IMG/VR virus record: IMGVR_UViG_3300018083_000014
Span: 1-45,639 of that record
DNA length: 45,639 nucleotides
Strand: one strand, 5' to 3'
Source: a virus
How positions within the stretch are numbered: position 1 is the first letter of the stretch; each line of letters starts with the position of its first letter. Positions 8,880 through 17,541 of this stretch are shown piece by piece. The position numbers and the translations under genes were made by a program. The notes beneath the pieces are model-generated. The model did not search any database, had not been told where the DNA came from, and saw only the letters and a program-made list of their open reading frames with translations.

Positions 8880-9735
8880 TAGGCCGCCAGAAGGTAAGAC
8901 AATACTTATATATGGCGACGCGAAACGTGGTAAAAGTACGCTCGCAGCAACAGTTGCAAAAGCAAAATCAATTAAAAATATTGACTGGTTTGATGTTGAG
9001 AATGGCCAAGAACGACTTATTACTATGGTTAAAACTGGTGAACTTACCAGTGAAGAAGCCGCCAAAATACGCGTATTTAGTATTAAAGATTCTGTTGAAG
9101 AACCATATGCGTTTGAAACGCTAGCTAAACTTATAGGATTAAAGCGTCCATTAGATATATGTGATATACATGGACGTGATATGAAAGTATGCCAGGAATG
9201 TACAAAGAGCAAAGGCACCTTTCAAACATTTGACATGCAACAACATAATCCTAATACGGCTATTGTAATAGATAGCCTGTCACAATTCAGTGATAGTATT
9301 ATGCATTTCTATAACGAAGGTAAGATGCTTAAAGGCACAGCAGGAATGGACGCATACAGAGAACAAGGCTTGCGTCTTGTAGAGTTTCTAACTGAAGTAC
9401 AGAAAGGTAAAACTAATTGGATATGTATTACACATACTCAAGTAGTTGAACTTGAAGCTGGTACTGACCGTATTGCACCTATGGACTTTAAAGGGCCAAA
9501 AGAAGAACGTAGATATCCGCTAGTAGGAACGCGGCCCTTTAGTATGAAGGTAGGCAAGTACTTTGCACACGTGGCTTATCTTAAAGTCTATCTAAGGCAG
9601 CACGTAGGTGGTAGTAGCACTACTTATCAAGCAGATGTTATTACAGGTAGTCGGACTAACTGGCATATTGAAACACAGCTTGATGGAAATAAAAAACAAG
9701 TAATGAGTCTTGTTCCACTTTTTGACAAGGAATAA
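8848..9735 (+). CDS. Sak4-like RecA-fold ATPase (single-strand annealing/recombinase)
   Basis: This is a 295-residue P-loop ATPase of the phage Sak4/AAA_24 type. Walker A is GDAKRGKST (K29), Walker B is AIVIDSLSQ (D142), and a sensor-like ITHTQ lies in the second half. The ATG at 8848 has a GAGGAA site; an upstream TTG in frame is less likely. Between Walker A and B there is a C105-x2-H108-x6-C115-x2-C118 arrangement that looks like an inserted zinc knuckle. Sak4 proteins promote ssDNA annealing and strand exchange with a phage SSB. A probable SSB follows four genes downstream. Confidence 0.82.
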   Translation: MNLQALAKQVNRPPEGKTILIYGDAKRGKSTLAATVAKAKSIKNIDWFDVENGQERLITMVKTGELTSEEAAKIRVFSIKDSVEEPYAFETLAKLIGLKRPLDICDIHGRDMKVCQECTKSKGTFQTFDMQQHNPNTAIVIDSLSQFSDSIMHFYNEGKMLKGTAGMDAYREQGLRLVEFLTEVQKGKTNWICITHTQVVELEAGTDRIAPMDFKGPKEERRYPLVGTRPFSMKVGKYFAHVAYLKVYLRQHVGGSSTTYQADVITGSRTNWHIETQLDGNKKQVMSLVPLFDKE

Positions 9736-9737
9736 CA

Positions 9738-10022
9738 ATGGATAGAGGTGATGACCTACTAAGACATTTAGAACGAGTAACGCATTACACAGAATATGAG
9801 GGCGCTAATTGGATACCCTTTGAAAGTAATGTTGATACTACTGTGCCAGATATAGAATATACGGCACAGCGTCATCCTTCCTCTATTCTTATTCCTTTTT
9901 ACATAGAATTAGGTTTTCGTAGATATGAACCTAGCTTTTATAAAGTTCATTCGTTTAAAACTACACATGGGCGTAGATGGGATTGTATTAATGGCTGGAA
10001 TAAAGAGACAGAGAGGGTATAA
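9738..10022 (+). CDS. Hypothetical protein, 94 aa
   Basis: This protein is rich in aromatic and charged residues, with no recognised family. An AAGGA site is well placed before the ATG. The stop overlaps the first glycosyltransferase start (TAATG), so it may be part of the glycan cassette. Confidence 0.72.
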   Translation: MDRGDDLLRHLERVTHYTEYEGANWIPFESNVDTTVPDIEYTAQRHPSSILIPFYIELGFRRYEPSFYKVHSFKTTHGRRWDCINGWNKETERV

Positions 10023-10657
10023 TGTGGATAGTCTATTATACAGATATAACCAATCAGCTTACTACGCGGCTTACACTTATTAGTATTGCAAGTGCGCGTA
10101 AAGCTATGCCCGGTGTCAAGACATTAATGATATATCCAACCTGGCATCTTGTTGACCCAAATATATTACGCGCAGTAGATTATTTTAAAGATATTCCATA
10201 TCTTGAGCGTAATGTACACTATGATTATCGTAGATGTCTGGCTAATGCTGACGTAGTTGGTGAAGCATTATTTGTAGATACTGATATAGTATTCCAGGAT
10301 GATATAAGAAATATTTTTAAGTATCCTTTTGATATTGCTCCAACATTACGAGAAGCAGAAATAGACCCGGCAATTCCATATAATATGGGTGTTTGTTTTA
10401 GTAGGACTCCATCATTTTGGAAACACGTAGCTTTTAACATCCCTAAAAACTCTCCTAATTATTGGAAAGATAGCGAATTAGCCTTTAGTAGATGTGCTGC
10501 AAGTTCAGAATATACTAAGCGTGATTTACAAGGTAGACTATATAATCGCTCACCTAATTCTAAAACAGACGATGTAAGTAACGCATATATAGTCCATTAT
10601 AAAGGCCCACACAGAAAGGCTTGGATGCTTGCTAGAGAAAAGGAATTTATATCATGA
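10022..10657 (+). CDS. Glycosyltransferase, GT-A fold, GT8-like
   Basis: The 211-residue protein carries a D-x-D metal/nucleotide-sugar motif in EALFVDTDIVF (D86, D88). Later come an acceptor-side MGVCFSRTPSFW and a C-terminal IVHYKGPHRKAW with the His typical of GT8-type enzymes. It is short for the family but complete in motifs. It is the first of three consecutive glycosyltransferase-like genes, overlapping the next by four bases. It presumably transfers a sugar from a nucleotide-sugar to a host surface glycan or a virion protein. The acceptor cannot be read from sequence. Confidence 0.75.
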   Translation: MWIVYYTDITNQLTTRLTLISIASARKAMPGVKTLMIYPTWHLVDPNILRAVDYFKDIPYLERNVHYDYRRCLANADVVGEALFVDTDIVFQDDIRNIFKYPFDIAPTLREAEIDPAIPYNMGVCFSRTPSFWKHVAFNIPKNSPNYWKDSELAFSRCAASSEYTKRDLQGRLYNRSPNSKTDDVSNAYIVHYKGPHRKAWMLAREKEFIS

Positions 10658-11358
10658 AGATTGCTGTAATAATCCCTACGAGAGAAAGAATAGACAGGCT
10701 TAATAAAGTTGTACAGTCTATTTTACACACAACGCAAGTACATGGCACTGTAAAAATATATGTTGGCTTAGACCAAAATGACCCACAATATAATAGATAT
10801 TTGAAATATTGTAGTGAATATAAATTACTTCCTAGTGTATTTGAACCACGGGCAAATGTCCCAGTTATTATGCAATCAATAGGTGAATATGCATTAGAGG
10901 ATGGCGCAGACTTACTTATTATTGCTAGCGATGATGTTGTCTTTCAAACACCTTCATGGGATATGTTCGTTAGAGATTACTACCGTGATGTACCAGATAA
11001 ATTACTTGTTGGTTACTTTAATAATGGTGCAGATAGGGAAATGTGTGAGCATTTTGTAGTATCTAAAGAATGGGTTAAAGCTTTAGGTTATTTTGTTCCT
11101 ACATTCTTTAATCATTTTTACGTAGATACTTGGATTAGTGATATTGCAGAACGAAATGGAAGATTAAAATGGTTCAGAGATGTGACATTAAAGCATGAAC
11201 ATTTTAAATATGGTATGGCTGTGTATGATGCTGTATATGAAAGAACTAGAAAAAATAATTTTGCAACAAAAGATAAAACACTTTTTGAGTTAAACCAAGC
11301 ACAGCGTATTACAGATTCAAATAAAATAAGGGATGCTATATGCGCGTCGGCTTCATAA
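10654..11358 (+). CDS. Glycosyltransferase family 2-like
   Basis: The N-terminus AVIIPTRERIDRL is the classic GT2 opening strand. The D-x-D equivalent is ASDDVVF (D93-D94). A C-terminal HEHFKYG supplies the later His. At 234 residues it is a compact GT-A domain with no membrane segment. It is co-translated with the preceding GT8-like gene and overlaps the following GT-B-like gene by 19 bases. The substrate is unknown. Confidence 0.78.
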   Translation: MKIAVIIPTRERIDRLNKVVQSILHTTQVHGTVKIYVGLDQNDPQYNRYLKYCSEYKLLPSVFEPRANVPVIMQSIGEYALEDGADLLIIASDDVVFQTPSWDMFVRDYYRDVPDKLLVGYFNNGADREMCEHFVVSKEWVKALGYFVPTFFNHFYVDTWISDIAERNGRLKWFRDVTLKHEHFKYGMAVYDAVYERTRKNNFATKDKTLFELNQAQRITDSNKIRDAICASAS

Positions 11359-12209
11359 GTACAGGAACAAATAATATAATGGCTGTAATTAATAGTGCCA
11401 AATGTATACCACAATTTAAAAGTATAGAAGTATTAATTTTTAGCCATATAAAAAGACGTGCACAAAATCCTAGTATTCTTACTTGGGCAATAAAAGAAAA
11501 GTTTGATGTTATATTCTTTATTGGTAGTGCTGCTGGAACTGACCCATTTGTAGGTGACTTTAGACTAATACGTCAAAAAGTATGTCCTGTATATCATCTT
11601 TGTTTTGATGGTGGAGATAAGCCGTGGTGGAATAGATTAGAAATGTATAAAAAAGAAAACTGTTTTGATAAGCAGATTAATATAGATGGGTTAAAAGAAA
11701 ATCCTTGTGATGTTACTACTATTTGTCCATTAAACCCAGATGACTTTAATCCAAATACGAATAAAACAATTCCATTTGGTTTCGCGGGAAATATTAAATC
11801 AGCGATAAGAACTAATTTAGTAACACGCTTAGTACAGGCAAATTACTTGACATTAAGAGTAAGAGACCAGAATGACAATAGTTTTGCAGAATACTGTAAC
11901 TTTCTTAATAGCTGCAAAGGTATGCTTAACATAAGTTATACAGGAACAGGAAAAGCACATCATGTTAAAGCTAGAATCCTTGAGGGAATGTACGCTGGAT
12001 GTGTTCTTGTTGAAGATGAGCGTTCTCCCACTAAAGAATACTTTATACCAGGTATTGACTACTTACCATATGATGGAACATATGATGGTGTCTTACGTGC
12101 TATTAATGCTACAGGTTCTATGTTTACAAAACGTATTAGAGAAAAAGCCGTAGAACTTTATGGCCCTAAAGCCTTTTATAAACTTGTTCTAGGAGATAGA
12201 CTACAGTGA
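11340..12209 (+). CDS. Glycosyltransferase, GT-B fold (GT4/CgeB-like)
   Basis: The 289-residue protein has the two-domain GT-B look. The first Rossmann half is residues 1-140. The second half begins with IPFGFAGNIKSAIR and holds the nucleotide-sugar site HHVKARILEGMYAGCVLV (E215), followed by the PGIDYLPYDG segment seen in glycos_transf_1_2 and CgeB-like proteins. Its ribosome site AAGGGA lies in the end of the GT2-like gene. Together with the two upstream genes it forms a three-step sugar-transfer cassette inside the replication operon. Confidence 0.75.
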   Translation: MRVGFISTGTNNIMAVINSAKCIPQFKSIEVLIFSHIKRRAQNPSILTWAIKEKFDVIFFIGSAAGTDPFVGDFRLIRQKVCPVYHLCFDGGDKPWWNRLEMYKKENCFDKQINIDGLKENPCDVTTICPLNPDDFNPNTNKTIPFGFAGNIKSAIRTNLVTRLVQANYLTLRVRDQNDNSFAEYCNFLNSCKGMLNISYTGTGKAHHVKARILEGMYAGCVLVEDERSPTKEYFIPGIDYLPYDGTYDGVLRAINATGSMFTKRIREKAVELYGPKAFYKLVLGDRLQ

Positions 12210-12289
12210 AATCAAGGTTCACACCCTTAGATATAGATGAGGCAGCTTATTTATATGACATTTCAAATCCACAATTGATAGGAAATCAC

Positions 12290-12811
12290 ATGTCTAACGA
12301 TACACTAATTGACCTAGATAATCTAGATAGTATTAGTTTGGAAGGCGTAGAAGCTGCACCAGAGTTTATTGAACCGCCGCATGGTAGATATAGGCTTGGT
12401 GTACAAGCAAAGATTGAAGAGTATGAGAAAGATGAGGTTGTTGATAAAGAAAAGACTGGTGAAAAGATTAAGGCTAAGCGTATTCGGTTTACTTATACTA
12501 TCCAAGAAACATTGGAATTGAAGTCTAAGAAAGACCTAGTACCAGCAGAAGGTTCTATGTTCAGTGAGAACTTTTCAGCTACCAGTGAAGGATTGCCTTA
12601 CTTTAAGACTAGGTCTACTGCCATTCTGGGAGACTTGGGAAACGCTACTATTAAAGAAGTCATTAATGAGCTTAACAATGAAGCTATTAGCTTTACGGCT
12701 GATGTTAAGACTCGTGTTTCAAGGGTAAAAGATGCAGATGGCAATGAGAAAGAGTTTACAAATATCAATGTTCGTGTTCTAGACGGCTTTCAAAAAGCTG
12801 ATTTGAAGTAA
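12290..12811 (+). CDS. Probable ssDNA-binding protein, 173 aa
   Basis: The protein opens with an acidic Asp/Leu-rich segment, then a beta-rich body (GRYRLGVQAKI, KRIRFTYTIQETL, FTADVKTRVSRVKD, FTNINVRVLDG) compatible with an OB-fold. This matches phage SSB-like proteins encoded next to Sak4-type recombinases. I prefer the ATG at 12290, which has AGGA at 12280-12283. An in-frame GTG at 12206 behind AGGAG would add 28 residues and remains possible. The gene is followed directly by an intrinsic terminator. The SSB role is inferred from fold appearance and neighbourhood. Confidence 0.6.
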   Translation: MSNDTLIDLDNLDSISLEGVEAAPEFIEPPHGRYRLGVQAKIEEYEKDEVVDKEKTGEKIKAKRIRFTYTIQETLELKSKKDLVPAEGSMFSENFSATSEGLPYFKTRSTAILGDLGNATIKEVINELNNEAISFTADVKTRVSRVKDADGNEKEFTNINVRVLDGFQKADLK

Positions 12812-12818
12812 AGGGAAT

Positions 12819-12847
12819 GGGCGGCTTGTATAGCGCCCTTCTTTTTT
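12819..12847 (+). terminator. Intrinsic terminator after the SSB-like gene
   Basis: GGGCG at 12819-12823 pairs with CGCCC at 12834-12838 across a ten-base loop. A T-rich run follows at 12839-12847. Flanking AAGGG and CCTTC-type bases can lengthen the stem slightly. It lies in the only sizeable gap of the rightward operon, so it should reduce expression of the polymerase segment relative to the genes before it. Confidence 0.7.
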
Positions 12848-12872
12848 GTAGTTTAACAATCTTGAGGAATAC

Positions 12873-13352
12873 ATGAAAACAAAACACTTCAATCCAAAAC
12901 ACAGTGTTGTAGCTTCTTTAAAAGAATTTACTAAGACACTCAAGGGTTATGGTATTACTGTTGAACAATTTGAAACATTTGCACATGCACAAAATAATCA
13001 AGCCCAAGTCATTGCTAAAGAAAAGACTATCCTAGAAATCGCGGGAGAATACGTAGAAGGTGATAGGAATAAAACTTATAAGCATCCGAATGAAAACTTT
13101 AGGAATATAAAAAATCTATGGAACGCATATCTACTTGCTATTAATGGCCGAGAACACGCGTCACAATATGATAATATAACTAGACAAAATAACATCCCTA
13201 CACGGCTATCTGAGATTAATGAATTCGATGTATCTATGCTTATGGTTCTTATGAAGGTAGCCCGGCTTGCGACTAATAATACGCATAAAGATTCTCTTAT
13301 TGATATTGCAGGATATGCGCGCTGTGCTGAAAGAGTATTAACAAATAAATGA
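12873..13352 (+). CDS. DUF6378-like phage protein, 159 aa
   Basis: The C-terminal half shows a conserved phage pattern: a Tyr/His-Pro-Asn-Phe segment (YKHPNENFRNIKNLW), then FDVSMLMVLMKVARL, then HKDSLIDIAGYARCAE. This resembles the domain of unknown function DUF6378, common in phage replication regions. The arrangement of acidic and His residues suggests an all-helical fold of the MazG/HD type, but no activity is established. The gene has a GAGGA site and is the first after the terminator, just upstream of the polymerase. Confidence 0.65.
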   Translation: MKTKHFNPKHSVVASLKEFTKTLKGYGITVEQFETFAHAQNNQAQVIAKEKTILEIAGEYVEGDRNKTYKHPNENFRNIKNLWNAYLLAINGREHASQYDNITRQNNIPTRLSEINEFDVSMLMVLMKVARLATNNTHKDSLIDIAGYARCAERVLTNK

Positions 13353-13359
13353 ACAAGAA

Positions 13360-15639
13360 ATGCGTATCTTACTAAATTATGATGAACACTTATCAAACCA
13401 TAAAGGTACGCTAGCTGGCATATTAAAAAGTAAGGGTTATACTGCTTTCTCTACAGGTAGAACCCTTACTATTTCTGAGTTATTAACCGCAGCTAAATCA
13501 GTTCATGCAGATGGCATACTACTAGCGAATGAAAGTACACTTAATAACCTTGTTAATAGTAGCTATAAAGTTAGCTTAGATAAATATCGTGGTTCAAGAC
13601 TTAACTATAGTATACCCGTTATTGTTGGCGCACCTATTGACCATCCACGAAAAGTAAAACATGGAAGATGGCTATATGAAAAAGACATTGATAAATTCAA
13701 ACAGATTAAAACTCCCGTGGTACAGCTACAATACACGGTTTGCTCATCGCGTGAGTTATTGGACGCATGTTTGGAAAAAGCCAGCAAAGCCCTTATCATC
13801 TCAACAGATATTGAAACGGATAGTTCAAATAGAATTACTTGTGTTGGTTATAGCCTTCTTAATCCTAATCTTACTACAACTTCATTTCTCATACCGTATG
13901 TAGATTTTGGAAAAGACCATTGGGAGAACGATGATGATTACGGATACGCCATTGAAACACAAAGAACTATTAGTAAACTCCCTATCGCAAAGCTTTATTT
14001 CAACGGAATATATGACGCACAATATCAGATTACATACCATGCAGAACCCAATAACTTTGTCTTGGATGGAATGGCTCTCGCACATGCAGAATTCAGCGAA
14101 CTCCCCAAGAGCTTAGACTTTGTAGCTTCCCTTCATTTACATGATTACTACTTCTGGAAAGATGATGCAGATGAATCAAGAAAAAAGGGTGATATTCATA
14201 CATACTGGGCATATTGTGCCAGAGATAGCTGGAATACACTTCGCAGCTTCATTAATCAGATACGCAACGCAAAGCCCTACGCATTTAGAAATTACAAAGA
14301 ACTATTTAAGATGGTATATCCGTATATATACTGTGCTTTCGAAGGTTGTGCTTTGGAACAGAAGACCTTATTGGAAAATACTACGAAAGCTACGAGCATC
14401 GCTGAATCTGCTAAACAAAGTTTATGTAAGATGGCCGCTACAGAGAACTTTAACCCTGCTTCACCTAAACAAGTCGCAATATTACTCTTTGATATTATCG
14501 GCGCTAAACCAGTTGCTAAACCAAGAAAGAAAAAGGATGGCACATGGACATCAAAGCGCGGAACGGATGAAAAAACGCTTGCAAAGATTGCTGAACAGCA
14601 TCCTTTATTATCAATCTTTGTTAGCAGATTATTGGAATACAGAGAACAGGCTAAAGCAATAGGAACTTATTTTAAATTTAACCAATGGTGGGGTAGAGAT
14701 GAGTGCCAGTTATCACAAGGTAGAATGCTTTACGGCATCAATCCATTTGGAACGGACACGGGTAGAGCTGCTAGTAACGCTAGTAGTTTTCGGCTATATG
14801 ACTTATTGCGCGAAGAGATACGTTCTTACGGAACGCAAATTCAAAATGTACCGCCATATGCTAAGAACATGCTTATATCGGATATCGGCTTTGAACTTGG
14901 AGAGGCTGACAACAATAAGTCAGAAGCAAGATGTGTTGGATATTTATCGAACTGTATTGCCCTTATCAAGGCTCTCGAAGATAGAACAAAAGACTTTTAT
15001 AAAGTACTTGGAACAATCTTCTTTGGACTCTTATACGAGGCTGTCAGCAACGAGTTACGGAATAAAGTCCTTAAGCGCATCGTACACGGACGAAACTATC
15101 TTATGGGCGCTGATACGTTTGTTGAAACAGTTGGTTCAAAACAATTATATGAAGGCGCCAGACTTCTTAACTATAAGCTAACTACACTTAAAGCTTTTGC
15201 AGAATATCTTCTTAACTTATATAATAAACCATTCCCTGAAGTTACAACCTGGTATAATGAAATCAAATTAGAGATAGTTAGGAATCACACATTAACTAGT
15301 CCACTTGGATATACACGGTATTTCTTTGGCGATATTATTAAAGACCATAAAGTATTTAGAAATGCAGTAGCACACGCACCACAAAATCTTAGTGTAATGA
15401 TATTAAATAAAGGTGTATGGAACGTTTATAATCGGTTAGTTTTAACACAGAATGGATTATTTAGACTTAAAGCCCAAATTCATGATTCTATATTTTGGCA
15501 AAGCCCTCCAGAAAAGCGCGCTGAATATGATGCCATAGTATTAGAATGTATGAATAATCCTGTCGTGATTAAAGGTCGCACTATGAGTATTCCAGTGGAC
15601 ATTAAGCATGGACAGAATTGGCTTGAGTTAAAACAATGA
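13360..15639 (+). CDS. Family A DNA polymerase with 3'-5' exonuclease domain
   Basis: This is the 759-residue replicative polymerase. The exonuclease domain shows Exo I STDIETD (D150, E152), Exo II FNGIYDAQ (N215, D219) and Exo III YCARD (D289). In the polymerase domain motif A is GEADNNKSEAR (D517, with E522 at the usual +5 steric-gate position). The O-helix is KRIVHGRNYLMGA (K572, H576, Y580), and motif C is QIHDSIF (D709). All catalytic acids are present. By my alignment the E. coli F762 position is His576, and the usual Gly after the O-helix Tyr is Leu. There is no 5'-3' exonuclease domain. Its stop overlaps the next gene's start (ATGA). Confidence 0.93.
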   Translation: MRILLNYDEHLSNHKGTLAGILKSKGYTAFSTGRTLTISELLTAAKSVHADGILLANESTLNNLVNSSYKVSLDKYRGSRLNYSIPVIVGAPIDHPRKVKHGRWLYEKDIDKFKQIKTPVVQLQYTVCSSRELLDACLEKASKALIISTDIETDSSNRITCVGYSLLNPNLTTTSFLIPYVDFGKDHWENDDDYGYAIETQRTISKLPIAKLYFNGIYDAQYQITYHAEPNNFVLDGMALAHAEFSELPKSLDFVASLHLHDYYFWKDDADESRKKGDIHTYWAYCARDSWNTLRSFINQIRNAKPYAFRNYKELFKMVYPYIYCAFEGCALEQKTLLENTTKATSIAESAKQSLCKMAATENFNPASPKQVAILLFDIIGAKPVAKPRKKKDGTWTSKRGTDEKTLAKIAEQHPLLSIFVSRLLEYREQAKAIGTYFKFNQWWGRDECQLSQGRMLYGINPFGTDTGRAASNASSFRLYDLLREEIRSYGTQIQNVPPYAKNMLISDIGFELGEADNNKSEARCVGYLSNCIALIKALEDRTKDFYKVLGTIFFGLLYEAVSNELRNKVLKRIVHGRNYLMGADTFVETVGSKQLYEGARLLNYKLTTLKAFAEYLLNLYNKPFPEVTTWYNEIKLEIVRNHTLTSPLGYTRYFFGDIIKDHKVFRNAVAHAPQNLSVMILNKGVWNVYNRLVLTQNGLFRLKAQIHDSIFWQSPPEKRAEYDAIVLECMNNPVVIKGRTMSIPVDIKHGQNWLELKQ

Positions 15640-16892
15640 TACAAGGAAATACATTTTATGAAAGATATTTCTCATATATCGGACTTACTGAAAGCCCAAG
15701 GCTTTATCACCGCTGGACAGCAGTTTCAATTATTGCGGCACTTCTCGGAAGACGTTTGTTTATTCCATTTGGTCACGATAATATCTACCCCAACCATTAC
15801 ATACTACTTGTTGGAGACCCAGGGACAAGAAAGGGAACTGCTATTACTCCCGGTAAACGGTTACTTAGAAGCAGCGGATATAACAAGTTCAGCCCCGATA
15901 GAATCAGCCCCGAACGCTTCATTATTGAGCTTGAAAATGCAAGTAGGGTAGACATAGGTAATGACCCTACAGATTTAATTGAATTAGAAAACTTAACACT
16001 TGATGAGGTAAGTGAATTATATGTCAATATTGGAGAGTTTGGAGATTTCATCGGAGATGGTAATCTTAATTTCATACGGTTGCTTACTAACTTATGGGAT
16101 AACTTACCAGAGTATAAGCATCCTAAAATCCATGGGAAAAGTGTCGCAGTTCCTAAACCTACTGTTAATATTTTTGCTGGCACTACTAGCCAGGATATCG
16201 CTACCGCTATTCCTATAGAAGCCATAGGACAAGGATTCTTTAGTCGTTTTATTCTAGTGCATGGAGAAAGTAATGGAAGAATGTATAGTCGTCTTCCATT
16301 AATTGGAGATACAGATAGAAAAGAATTTGCAAAAGAGTTAATAGATATTAAAAATATAATGGATGGAGAACTTAAGATAAGTGAAACTGTTTGGGGATTA
16401 CTTGATAAGATGTATAAAGGATTTATTGATATAGATGACTTTCGTTTCAAGCACTATAGTACACGCCGATACACACACTTATTAAAGCTATGTGAGTGTC
16501 TATCAAGTATGAGGAAAGAAATAAACCTCAAAGAAGAAACTTGTATAGATGCTAATACATTGTTACACTATACAGAATTAAGAATGACTAAAGCTCTTGG
16601 TGAATATGGAAAAGCCAAGAACGCAGATGTTACTAACAACGTAATGCACATCATTCGTGCAGCATCAAAGCCGCCCGCAATGAAAGACATCTACAAGAAG
16701 GTTGCACAGGACTTGAATAAACAAACCGACCTTATTGATATATTGAATAACCTTAAGCTAGCAGGAAAGATACAAGTAGTTGATGTACCCAGTGAAACAC
16801 GTAAAGGGTATGCGCCGTTGAACCTTATAGCAAAACAATGGGATACAAATTTGATTAATGATGGATTCTTAACAAGTGAAGAAAGGATGTGA
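15636..16892 (+). CDS. DUF3987-type ATPase, replication helicase/primase-associated
   Basis: This 418-residue protein resembles DUF3987 (PF13148): YHRWTAVSIIAALLGRR, then NHYILLVGDPGTRKGT as Walker A (K66), an acidic Walker B-like ELYVNIGEFGDF, and GFFSRFILV with an arginine-finger candidate. In other phages and integrative elements this domain often follows a primase-polymerase domain. Here the primase part is absent. The last 80 residues look like a winged-helix tail. It is translationally coupled to the polymerase and could be the replicative helicase or its loader. Confidence 0.75.
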   Translation: MIQGNTFYERYFSYIGLTESPRLYHRWTAVSIIAALLGRRLFIPFGHDNIYPNHYILLVGDPGTRKGTAITPGKRLLRSSGYNKFSPDRISPERFIIELENASRVDIGNDPTDLIELENLTLDEVSELYVNIGEFGDFIGDGNLNFIRLLTNLWDNLPEYKHPKIHGKSVAVPKPTVNIFAGTTSQDIATAIPIEAIGQGFFSRFILVHGESNGRMYSRLPLIGDTDRKEFAKELIDIKNIMDGELKISETVWGLLDKMYKGFIDIDDFRFKHYSTRRYTHLLKLCECLSSMRKEINLKEETCIDANTLLHYTELRMTKALGEYGKAKNADVTNNVMHIIRAASKPPAMKDIYKKVAQDLNKQTDLIDILNNLKLAGKIQVVDVPSETRKGYAPLNLIAKQWDTNLINDGFLTSEERM

Positions 16893-16893
16893 T

Positions 16894-17175
16894 ATGTTTA
16901 GAATTACAGTAGTACAAACTACAAGACAAACAAGAACAGCTCGTGGTGAATATCAAGTTATTGGTGAGCGACTTGTTACACAAGAAGAAATTGATAAAGC
17001 AAATTATGTTGGTAGCCGTGTTTTTGAAGGTACACCTATTCCTATGATTAAAGAATATGGATATTTGCAGGATAGAGAGATTACTGAAGATATTGAAGTT
17101 AAAGTTTATGAGCAAACGGTTGATACCTTTGACCTTAAACGCGTTATTGCGGCAGTAAACAATGAAACTCGGTAA
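16894..17175 (+). CDS. Hypothetical protein, 93 aa
   Basis: This small beta-rich protein has no recognised motif. I take the ATG at 16894 because AAAGGA lies six bases upstream; an in-frame GTG at 16876 would add six residues and place the site too close. The ribosome site lies within the end of the preceding gene. Confidence 0.72.
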   Translation: MFRITVVQTTRQTRTARGEYQVIGERLVTQEEIDKANYVGSRVFEGTPIPMIKEYGYLQDREITEDIEVKVYEQTVDTFDLKRVIAAVNNETR

Positions 17176-17428
17176 ACTAATCATCACAAAAGAACTAGCT
17201 AATACACAAGAAAAGCTTAAAGCCTTAAGTAACTTCATTGATACTAATTTAATCATACTAGAAAAGATTGCAACAGCCGATAAAGAAGGAAATACATACG
17301 TAATTATGCTTGGTATATGTGAATACTTTGCAGATTGTAATGATACGATTAAGGTTATACCAATATATGAGCTTGAGTTTTCTATTTCCCCATTAGAAAA
17401 AAGTTTAGTTTGTAGGGTAAAACAATGA
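17162..17428 (+). CDS. Hypothetical protein, 88 aa
   Basis: It overlaps the preceding gene by 14 bases. The N-terminal half is a charged helix and the C-terminal half is beta-like with several Cys. No family is recognised. Its stop overlaps the next small membrane gene (ATGA). Confidence 0.7.
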   Translation: MKLGKLIITKELANTQEKLKALSNFIDTNLIILEKIATADKEGNTYVIMLGICEYFADCNDTIKVIPIYELEFSISPLEKSLVCRVKQ

Positions 17429-17541
17429 GCCTATTTAAAGTTAAGATTAATGGAAAATGGCATCTTGCATTAACGCCGCTTCAGTGTATTATTGCAATTA
17501 TTATTATCTATACCGCCGGGTGGATTTGTGTTCGTCTATAA
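17425..17541 (+). CDS. Small single-pass membrane protein, 38 aa
   Basis: A 38-codon frame begins with ATG overlapping the previous stop (ATGA). Residues about 19-36 are strongly hydrophobic (CIIAIIIIYTAGWICV) after a basic N-terminus (KVKINGKWH), so it should insert in the inner membrane. Its coupling and clear membrane character support expression. Its function is unknown. Confidence 0.6.
   Translation: MSLFKVKINGKWHLALTPLQCIIAIIIIYTAGWICVRL

Noticed and set aside
10022-12209. DNA-base glucosylation system
   Set aside because: Glycosyltransferases are present, but no hydroxymethylase, dNMP kinase or other base-modification gene is seen.
14141-14662. 173-codon frame within the DNA polymerase gene
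   Set aside because: It overlaps conserved polymerase and exonuclease coding sequence in another frame and lacks a ribosome site.
15797-16450. 217-codon antisense frame opposite the DUF3987 gene
   Set aside because: The DUF3987 protein has clear motifs in the rightward frame and fits the operon. The antisense frame has no recognisable motif and no leftward operon context.
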